DNA of 9,915 bases from contig JASLJO010000253.1 in assembly GCA_030152505.1 (NCBI GenBank), positions 1 through 9,915 of the forward strand, given 5' to 3'. Positions 4,775-9,915 of this stretch are shown here, in pieces. Within the stretch, counting starts at the first letter, position 1, and the number at the start of each line of letters is the position of its first letter. The notes under the pieces were generated by a model, which saw only the letters and a list, made by a program, of their open reading frames with translations, was not told the DNA's origin and did not search any database. Made by a program: the position numbers and the translations under genes. This DNA comes from Solirubrobacterales bacterium. GTDB taxonomy: Bacteria; Actinomycetota; Thermoleophilia; Solirubrobacterales; 70-9.

Positions 4775-6442
4775 TCAAGCGGCCGCCTTGCGCGAGCGCT
4801 CACCAAGGCGCAGCGAGTCGACCCAGGCCTCGGCGTCGATCTGGCCGCCGATCAGCGCGGCGAGGCCCTCGAGCGCTTCGGCGGGGCTGCCCGAGGCGGA
4901 TATCGCCTGCGCCAGCAGCGGCACCCCATCGAGACCCTCGGACGCCTGGCCGATGATCGCCGGAATCTCCGTCGCCGGCGTCCCCCTGCCGAGCAACTCG
5001 CCGGCGCGCCGGTTGCGGCTGGAAGGGGCGAGCATGGTCGCGGTCAGGTCGCCGACGCCGGCGAGACCGGAGAAGGTCTCCAGCTCGGCGCCGCGTCCGA
5101 GCGCGTAGGCGATGCACTCACGCCAGACCTGGGCGGCGGCGATGCCGGCGGCGTTGATGCCGAACGGCTCGGTCGCGGCGGCGGCGAGAGCGGCGGCGTT
5201 CTTCGCCGCACCCGCCAGCTCGATGCCGACCATGTCGCGGCTGCGCTCGCAGACAAGGCCGGCGCGGTCGAAGACCTCGCCGAGCTGGTCGCGCAGGTCG
5301 CCGTCGGCCGAGCCGAGAACCAGCGCGGCAGACCCGGATACGGCCTCGCGTGCGTGGGCGGGACCGCCGAGGCTGGCGAGGGCGCGGGCGCGGATCCGTT
5401 CGCCGACGTACTCGGCGGGGAGCTGGCCCAGCGGCGCGATCAGGCCCTTGGTAAGGAGGAGCACCGAGGAGCGGTCACTGACCCGGTCCGCGATCGTGCC
5501 GACCGCCTGCGGCAGCGAGCCCGAGGGGATCGCCAGGCAGACCAGGTCGAGCCCGGCCAGCTCGATCTCCGAAGCAGGGCCGACGAGCAGCGACTCGGGC
5601 AACTCGACGCCCTCCAGGTAGCGGCGGTTCTCACCCACCTCGATCATCTCGGCCGCCTGCGCGGTGGTGCGGGTGCCGAGCTGCACCTCGAGCCCACCGC
5701 GCGCCAGCAGCACGGCGACCGCGGTGCCCCAGCTGCCGGCGCCGATTACGGCGGCGCGGCGCATCGGCGGCAGCCCACCCATCTCTTCCCACTGCAGGAG
5801 GACGTTGGGCCAAATCCGCGCCGTCACCGATTCGGCCAGCGGCGCCGTCGGCTGCTCGACCCGCGGGAAGGTCATCGCCTTGCCGAGGCGCACACGCACC
5901 TGGCGCGGGCGGATGCGCCAGCCGCGACGCACGTGCTCGCTGCCGTAGACGGCGGTAGGCAGCACTGGGGCGCCGGTCTGCAGCGCCAGCCGGCCGACGC
6001 CGCGCTTCGGCGCCGCCAGGGTGCCGCGGCGGATCCTCGTTCCCTCGGGGAAGATGCAGACCGTGCCGCCGCGTTCGACCGCGAAGCGGGCCGTTTCCAT
6101 CGCCATCTCGTCCGCTTCACCACGCCGAATCGGGAAGGCACCGAGGCGCGAGAGCAGCCAACCCTGCCAGCGGCGCTCGAAGAGCTCGATCTTGGCGACG
6201 TAGTTCATCGGTCGTCGCCAGGGCAGCGCCGCGCCGATGGTGAAGGGGTCGAGGAAGCTGCGGTGATTGGCGGCGACGATCAGTCCGCCATTGACGCGGC
6301 CGTACTCGCGGCCGGTGCGGCCGAGGCGGAAGTAGACGAGGAAGAACGGCGTCATGAAGACCCTGGCCAGGAGGTAGAGGGGCCAGTTGACGCTGTGGCG
6401 GCGGGTGTAGGCGTGGTAGGCCTGAAGGCGTTCGGGGGTCAC
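4775..6442 (-). CDS. Fused 1-acylglycerol-3-phosphate acyltransferase (PlsC) and glycerol-3-phosphate dehydrogenase (GpsA)
   Basis: A single 555-residue reading frame joins two enzymes of phospholipid synthesis. Residues 1-220 are a PlsC-type acyltransferase: the catalytic NHRSFLD block (H60, D65), FPEGTR (131-136, substrate phosphate binding) and an N-terminal membrane-associated hydrophobic stretch (about 21-38). From M227 the GpsA half begins with the dinucleotide-binding GAGSWG (234-239). It continues with TKG (331-333), GPAHARE (360-366), the catalytic lysine in ELAGAAKNA (K414), GVGDL (462-466) and SRNRR (475-479). Both halves look complete. GpsA makes sn-glycerol-3-phosphate from dihydroxyacetone phosphate; PlsC acylates the second position of lysophosphatidate. 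The start is GTG, with an in-frame TAG 12 bases upstream and no Shine-Dalgarno. A secondary start at M227 (5764) cannot be excluded, but it has only a poor binding site. The family calls are firm. Confidence 0.93.
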   Translation of the reverse strand: MTPERLQAYHAYTRRHSVNWPLYLLARVFMTPFFLVYFRLGRTGREYGRVNGGLIVAANHRSFLDPFTIGAALPWRRPMNYVAKIELFERRWQGWLLSRLGAFPIRRGEADEMAMETARFAVERGGTVCIFPEGTRIRRGTLAAPKRGVGRLALQTGAPVLPTAVYGSEHVRRGWRIRPRQVRVRLGKAMTFPRVEQPTAPLAESVTARIWPNVLLQWEEMGGLPPMRRAAVIGAGSWGTAVAVLLARGGLEVQLGTRTTAQAAEMIEVGENRRYLEGVELPESLLVGPASEIELAGLDLVCLAIPSGSLPQAVGTIADRVSDRSSVLLLTKGLIAPLGQLPAEYVGERIRARALASLGGPAHAREAVSGSAALVLGSADGDLRDQLGEVFDRAGLVCERSRDMVGIELAGAAKNAAALAAAATEPFGINAAGIAAAQVWRECIAYALGRGAELETFSGLAGVGDLTATMLAPSSRNRRAGELLGRGTPATEIPAIIGQASEGLDGVPLLAQAISASGSPAEALEGLAALIGGQIDAEAWVDSLRLGERSRKAAA

Positions 6443-6501
6443 TGCGTAGCGCTACACGGGTGAGGGACCGGGGTTACCGGCGCGCGGGTGGCGCGGGGTG
6501 A
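6443..6501. other. Short intergenic gap with palindrome GTAGCGCTAC
   Basis: This 59-base gap separates the maleylacetate reductase-like gene from the plsC-gpsA fusion on the same strand. It holds a perfect 10-base palindrome, GTAGCGCTAC (6446-6455), which ends three bases before the fusion's GTG start. There is no strong terminator hairpin and no T-run, so read-through from the upstream genes is possible. Confidence 0.35.
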
Positions 6502-7506
6502 CTACCAGGACTGCTCGATCAGCTGCGCAAGCTCCTCCCGGGTCGGCGGTTCGGGCGTGAACGCCAGCTCAGGGCGCATCAGCATCGAGTCCAGAGCTTG
6601 GTCGAGCTTCGAGCGGTCAGCGCCTAACTGGCCGAGACCGGGGGGGTTGCCGCCGAGCTCGAGGATGCGGGGTTCGATGGCGGATGGGTCGGTGCCGAGG
6701 GCTTCCGCGAGGGAGGCGAGGTGGTCGGGGGCGCGGGGGACCATGAAGGCCATCACGCGGGGGAGGATCGTGGCGTTGGTCTCGGCGTGGGGGGCGCCGC
6801 AGATGCGCACCAGGGTCTGGCAGATGACATGGTGCATGCCGAAGGCCGCGGAATCGATCGCGTAGGCGCAGAGGAGCGAGCCCTGGGCGAGGGCGGCGCG
6901 GTTGCGCTCCTCGCGCGCTTCGTCGAGCGAGCCCGCGATCAGCTCGGCGCCGCGCAGGGCGGTCAGCTGCGAGACCGGGTTGGCAAAGGGCGTGTAGAGC
7001 GAGTCGGCCCCGTGGGCAAGGCCGTTCATCGCGCTGGCACGGAGCGCCTGCTCGGCCAGGCTGGTCATCGCCTCGGGGTCGGCGATCGCCAGCTCGGGCC
7101 TCACCATCGCCCGCACGCTCTGCTCAGCACCGGCAGGCAGGCGGTGGATGCCGGTCAGCTCGGCTCCGGAGAGCGTCGTCGGGATCGCCGCCACGCGGGC
7201 GCCGCTGACCGCGGCGACCGCCTTGGCGCTGTCGATCACGCGGCCGCCACCGAGGGCGACGAGCTGCGGCGCCCGCGCCCTGTCGAGCAGCGCCGCCGCG
7301 GCCTCGGGCACCTGCCCGGACGGCACCGCATGCACGGCCTTCGCCGCCGCCTCCAGCTCGGGCGCACCCGGCAGCGCGCGAGGCGTGGTCAACAGCTCGA
7401 ACCCGTCGAACCCGTGCTCGTACAGGAGCCGCGGCGCTTGGGCGACACCCTCGCGGCGCAGCACCACGACCCGCCCGGCGTCCCTCCAGACGAAGTTCCC
7501 GTTCAC
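6502..7506 (-). CDS. Maleylacetate reductase-like iron-type alcohol dehydrogenase
   Basis: A 334-residue group III alcohol dehydrogenase fold. The nucleotide site is seen in LVALGGGRVIDSAKA (82-96) and IPTTLSGAE (108-116). The metal-site region reads SAMNGLAHGADSLY (158-171), with Asn161 where many iron dehydrogenases have Asp, followed by His165. FGMHHVICQTL (222-232) and APHAETNATILP (238-249; H240) follow, and the C-terminus reads PTREELAQLIEQSW. This pattern is that of maleylacetate reductases, which reduce maleylacetate to 3-oxoadipate with NAD(P)H. The GTG start overlaps the TGA of the upstream dioxygenase (GTGA). With no Shine-Dalgarno present, translation probably depends on coupling. 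The family's usual length is about 350; the N-terminal domain here is slightly compact. Other Fe-ADH activities are possible, but the dioxygenase neighbour supports this role. Confidence 0.85.
   Translation of the reverse strand: MNGNFVWRDAGRVVVLRREGVAQAPRLLYEHGFDGFELLTTPRALPGAPELEAAAKAVHAVPSGQVPEAAAALLDRARAPQLVALGGGRVIDSAKAVAAVSGARVAAIPTTLSGAELTGIHRLPAGAEQSVRAMVRPELAIADPEAMTSLAEQALRASAMNGLAHGADSLYTPFANPVSQLTALRGAELIAGSLDEAREERNRAALAQGSLLCAYAIDSAAFGMHHVICQTLVRICGAPHAETNATILPRVMAFMVPRAPDHLASLAEALGTDPSAIEPRILELGGNPPGLGQLGADRSKLDQALDSMLMRPELAFTPEPPTREELAQLIEQSW
7503..7506 (-). other. GTGA start/stop overlap coupling the two ring-cleavage genes
   Basis: On the minus strand the GTG start of the maleylacetate reductase-like gene and the TGA stop of the dioxygenase gene share bases as GTGA. 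Such overlaps usually mean co-transcription and translational coupling. Confidence 0.9.
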
Positions 7507-8444
7507 CCGGTCGAGCTATCGGCCGTGCGCGGGTTGACGACCGGGCGCAGGTTCGGTTCTACCTCAGCCCGCAGGTGCTCGTAGTCGGGCGGCAGTGAGA
7601 GCTTCTCACCGAGGTGCTCTAGCGGCTCGTCGACGGTGAAGCCCGGTCCCAAGGTGGCGATCTCGAAGAGGACGCCGCTTGGCTCGCGGAAATAGATCGA
7701 GCGGAAATAGAAGCGATCGATCACCGGGGTCGGCTGCGCTCCGCCCGCGATCGCCTTCTCGCGCCAGGCATCGTGGTCGGAGATCGAGGACGCCCAAGCG
7801 ACATGGTGGACGCTGCCGGCGCCCTGCAGCGAGCGTTCCTCCGGCGGGTCCTCATAGACATAGAGGCCACCTCGCTTCTCTCCGCGCGCCTCCCAACCTT
7901 CCTCGACCTGCTCGAACTCGAGCGCCTCGAGCAAGCGGCTGCTGGCGTCGGGGGCCGGGGTGTAGGCGCAGACGGCGTGGAAGCCCTGCAGCGCCAGCTC
8001 GATCGGGACCTCCGGGTGCTCGGCTCTGAGCGGCTCGTCCGGCACCTCTACCACGGCCAGCTCGTGGTCGAGGCCCTCGGGGTCGGAGAAGCGCAGGCTC
8101 GCCCCGGCGCGCTCCGACTCAATTCCGTGGGCCTCGAGCCGCTCGGCCCAGAAGTCGAGTGCCTCGGTCGAGGCGACGCGCCAGACGACTCGGTGGACAT
8201 CGCCGCTGCCGGCCCGGCCCGCGGGCACGCCGGGGAACTCGAAGAAGGTCAGGTCCGAACCGGCGTCGCCCTGCTCGTCGGCGAAGAAGAGGTGGTAGAC
8301 GGAGGGGTTGTCCTGGTTGACGGTTTTCTTCACCAAGCGCAGTCCCAGCACCCCGGCGTAGAAGTCGACGTTCTTCTGCGCGTCGGCCGTGATCGCCGTG
8401 ATGTGGTGGATTCCCTCCAGCTTCACGCCAGTCACGTATACCAT
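7503..8444 (-). CDS. Ring-cleaving dioxygenase of the hydroquinone 1,2-dioxygenase (PcpA/LinE/MhqO-like) VOC family
   Basis: This 313-residue protein has two tandem vicinal-oxygen-chelate halves (about 8-135 and 152-270). GIHHITAI (11-18) and KNVDFYAGVLGLRLVKKTVN (24-43) open the first half; SVHHVAW (211-217) opens the second. The Fe(II) ligands expected from PcpA are all present: His14, His214 and Glu261. The surrounding residues that I recall from PcpA (Thr, His, Arg, Tyr) also appear at matching spacings as T16, H213, R244 and Y251. The enzyme would open hydroquinone or chlorinated hydroquinone rings next to a hydroxyl. The next gene is a maleylacetate reductase-like enzyme joined by GTGA, matching the PcpA-PcpE and LinE-LinF pairing. 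The start is uncertain: ATG at 8444, or GTG at 8426, which lies eight bases after a TATACG box and begins MKLEGIHHIT. Quinone detoxification (MhqO-like) is an alternative role. Confidence 0.88.
   Translation of the reverse strand: MVYVTGVKLEGIHHITAITADAQKNVDFYAGVLGLRLVKKTVNQDNPSVYHLFFADEQGDAGSDLTFFEFPGVPAGRAGSGDVHRVVWRVASTEALDFWAERLEAHGIESERAGASLRFSDPEGLDHELAVVEVPDEPLRAEHPEVPIELALQGFHAVCAYTPAPDASSRLLEALEFEQVEEGWEARGEKRGGLYVYEDPPEERSLQGAGSVHHVAWASSISDHDAWREKAIAGGAQPTPVIDRFYFRSIYFREPSGVLFEIATLGPGFTVDEPLEHLGEKLSLPPDYEHLRAEVEPNLRPVVNPRTADSSTG
8435..8442. promoter_or_regulatory. Shared divergent -10 element (GTATAC palindrome)
   Basis: The palindrome GTATAC (8436-8441) gives TATACC (8437-8442) on the plus strand, ten bases before the ATG at 8453. 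It gives TATACG (8440-8435) on the minus strand, eight bases before the alternative GTG at 8426. Neither gene has a Shine-Dalgarno. If both boxes work, both mRNAs are nearly leaderless and the dioxygenase start is 8426 rather than 8444. No -35 box is evident on either side. Confidence 0.45.
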
Positions 8445-8452
8445 CCTCAGCG

Positions 8453-9835
8453 ATGAGCCGCGCCCGCCGACGCACGGTCAAAGCCCTCGTTGTGCTCGGC
8501 TCGATACTGGCCTTCCTCAGCATCCTCGCGATCTGGACTGAGCGTCAGGCGCTCAACACCAACGACTGGGTCGACACCAGCGGGCGGCTGATCCAGAACG
8601 AAAAGATCCGCGCGGCGGTCGGCGACTACCTGGTCGATCAGCTCTACGCCAACGTCGACATCGAAAAGGAACTCGAAGGAATCCTGCCCGGCGAAACCAA
8701 GGAGCTGGCGGGTCCAGTGTCGGGCGGGTTGCGGCAGGTGGCGGGTGGCGGCGCCGAAGAGGTGCTGAAGAGCTCGACCGCGCAGGAACTGTGGAAGGAC
8801 GCCAATCGGGCGACTCACGAACAGCTGCTGGCGGTGCTGGAAAACAAGAAAGAGGCGGTCTCGACCGAAGAAGGCGAGGTGACGCTCAACCTCGGCAGCC
8901 TGGTCACCAACCTCGCCAGTCAGGTCGGAATCGGCGCCCAGCTCGCCGAAAAGCTGCCGCCCGACGCGGGCCAGATCACGATCTTGCGCTCCGACCAACT
9001 GAAGACGGCACAGGACATCGTCGTCGCCATCAAGGGCCTGGCATTGCTGTTCTCGCTGCTCACCCTGCTCTGTCTCGGTCTTGCCGTATACCTCTCCCGT
9101 GAGGGGCGCTGGGTGACCGTACTCTTCTGCGGAGTTGGCCTGATCGCCGCCGGCTTCGCCGCGATCGTCTTCCGCTCGATCGCGGGAGGGATCGTCGTCG
9201 ACCAACTGGTCACCGAAGAAAGCGTCAAGCCAGCGGCCGAAGCGGCCTGGTCGATCGGCACCTCGCTGATGATCAGCATCGCGACGACGGTGATCGTCGT
9301 CGGCGTGCTCGCCGGGATCGCCGGCTGGCTGGGCTCGCCGACCGGCTCCGCCCGTGCCAGCCGCCGCTTCATGGCGCCGGTCCTGCGCGACCACGTCCCC
9401 TACGTCTACACCGGCCTGGTCGTCCTCGTCTGCATCTACTTCCTCTCTGCCTCGGTCCAAAACCTGCGCTCCTTCCTGACCACGCTGATCCTCGCCGGAT
9501 TCGTCGCCTTTGGCATCCACGAGCTGCGCCGCCAGAGCGAAGAGGAGTTCCCAGACGTCCAGATCGCCGACTACTTCGGCGGAGCGAAAGACCGGGTAGT
9601 CGGCACGGTGAAGAGCGCCAACCTCGGCGAGCGGGCATCGAAACTGCGGCTGCCCGAGGTGCGCCGACCTGGTGAGGGCGCCGAGGCGCCGGCGGATACG
9701 GCGCCGTCCGCCGACCAGCAGGACGCCCGCCTGCGCCGACTGGAGCAGCTCGCCGACCTGCGCGACAAGGGCGCCCTGACCGACGAGGAGTTCGCCGCCG
9801 AGAAGGCCCGTGCGCTGGGCGACAACGACTCGTAA
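8453..9835 (+). CDS. Polytopic membrane protein with C-terminal SHOCT domain
   Basis: A 460-residue protein of an actinobacterial membrane family without known function. There is one N-terminal helix (about 10-28), then a long soluble region outside the membrane or in the cell wall space (30-190) that includes NTNDWVDTSGRLIQNEKIR (35-53) and DYLVDQLY (58-65). Five further helices follow (about 192-213, 218-240, 268-290, 317-332, 338-355). The cytoplasmic tail is charged and Pro/Ala-rich. It ends in a SHOCT domain (about 424-455, LRRLEQLADLRDKGALTDEEF within 427-447), a short helical module found at the ends of many bacterial proteins. The ATG lacks a Shine-Dalgarno; TATACC lies ten bases upstream. 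It diverges from the dioxygenase gene and is followed seven bases after its stop by a tRNA on the other strand. No enzymatic motif is visible. Confidence 0.88.
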   Translation: MSRARRRTVKALVVLGSILAFLSILAIWTERQALNTNDWVDTSGRLIQNEKIRAAVGDYLVDQLYANVDIEKELEGILPGETKELAGPVSGGLRQVAGGGAEEVLKSSTAQELWKDANRATHEQLLAVLENKKEAVSTEEGEVTLNLGSLVTNLASQVGIGAQLAEKLPPDAGQITILRSDQLKTAQDIVVAIKGLALLFSLLTLLCLGLAVYLSREGRWVTVLFCGVGLIAAGFAAIVFRSIAGGIVVDQLVTEESVKPAAEAAWSIGTSLMISIATTVIVVGVLAGIAGWLGSPTGSARASRRFMAPVLRDHVPYVYTGLVVLVCIYFLSASVQNLRSFLTTLILAGFVAFGIHELRRQSEEEFPDVQIADYFGGAKDRVVGTVKSANLGERASKLRLPEVRRPGEGAEAPADTAPSADQQDARLRRLEQLADLRDKGALTDEEFAAEKARALGDNDS

Positions 9836-9842
9836 CGATAAG

Positions 9843-9915
9843 AGCCCGCCCCCGGACTTGAACCGGGAACCCCTTCCTTACAAGGGAAGCGCTCTGCCAA
9901 TTGAGCTAGGCGGGC
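9843..9915 (-). tRNA. tRNA-Thr (anticodon UGU)
   Basis: Read on the minus strand, the sequence folds into a full cloverleaf. The seven-pair acceptor stem is GCCCGCC with GGCGGGC. The D-stem is GCTC/GAGC with loop AATTGGCA, and the anticodon stem is CTTCC/GGAAG around loop CTTGTAA. The variable loop has five bases, and the T-stem CCCGG/CCGGG encloses TTCAAGT. The anticodon is TGT, which reads the threonine codon ACA. The discriminator base is U (9843) and no CCA is encoded. The 5' end falls exactly on the last base of the window, so the promoter lies outside. Confidence 0.97.

Noticed and set aside
4773..4778. Perfect TTGACA -35 box on the minus strand upstream of the sigma gene
   Set aside because: It overlaps the end of the plsC-gpsA gene. 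The spacing to TAGGCT is only nine bases, and a 17-base spacer would put the -10 on GCCAGT, which is not a -10 sequence. Probably chance.
5762..5764. Separate gpsA gene starting at the internal ATG (residue 227 of the fusion)
   Set aside because: The frame is continuous with the acyltransferase half, with no stop between them, and the bases before the ATG offer only a poor ribosome binding site. Kept as a remote alternative in the fusion entry.
4772..6463. Long open frame on the plus strand opposite plsC-gpsA
   Set aside because: It lies exactly antisense to a gene with complete catalytic motifs. Its translation is low-complexity Arg/Ala/Gly/Asp-rich, as expected for a GC-rich shadow frame.
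6443..6501. Terminator between the maleylacetate reductase-like gene and plsC-gpsA
   Set aside because: Only four- to five-base GC stems can be drawn and there is no T-run; such stems are expected by chance at this base composition.
8447..9520. Long open frame on the minus strand opposite the SHOCT membrane protein
   Set aside because: Charged low-complexity composition and full overlap with a membrane protein having clear helices and a SHOCT domain indicate a shadow frame.

Overview
This is a high-GC stretch of bacterial chromosome, most likely from an actinobacterium of the Thermoleophilia/Solirubrobacterales type. The reasons are the strong GC bias, several genes that start with a TAnnnT -10-like box 6-11 bases before the start codon and no Shine-Dalgarno (leaderless style), a PlsC-GpsA fused enzyme, a SHOCT-tailed membrane protein and a DUF4383-like membrane protein. 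The lineage is an inference from gene content. I see no insertion sequence, phage gene, CRISPR array or sign of recent transfer.

Left part (1-3489): a CNNM/CorC-type CBS-domain membrane protein and a small unknown acidic protein run leftward. Diverging from them, a signal-peptide-less BtuF-like binding protein runs rightward and meets a leftward rhomboid protease carrying an N-terminal zinc-finger module. These two convergent genes share one CTAG as their stop codons.

Middle (3490-3844): a 90-residue DUF4383-like membrane protein diverges from the rhomboid gene across a 29-base gap. It is followed by a perfect 16-bp inverted repeat between convergent genes.

Right-centre (3845-8444): five leftward genes lie close together. 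In transcription order they are a hydroquinone-type extradiol dioxygenase, a maleylacetate reductase-like dehydrogenase (joined by a GTGA overlap), a fused acyltransferase/glycerol-3-phosphate dehydrogenase, an ECF-like sigma factor, and a small single-pass membrane protein that overlaps the sigma gene by 14 bases. The first two form a plausible aromatic ring-cleavage unit (hydroquinone or chlorohydroquinone towards 3-oxoadipate). The fused enzyme makes glycerol-3-phosphate and acylates a phospholipid precursor. The sigma gene and its partner look like a regulatory pair.

Right end (8453-9915): a 460-residue SHOCT membrane protein diverges from the dioxygenase gene across a shared TATA-like palindrome. 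A tRNA-Thr(UGU) on the minus strand closes the window. Most of the window is ordinary housekeeping or accessory chromosome. The points most worth following up are the PlsC-GpsA fusion, the two-gene ring-cleavage unit, the sigma/membrane-partner pair, and the shared divergent -10 elements.
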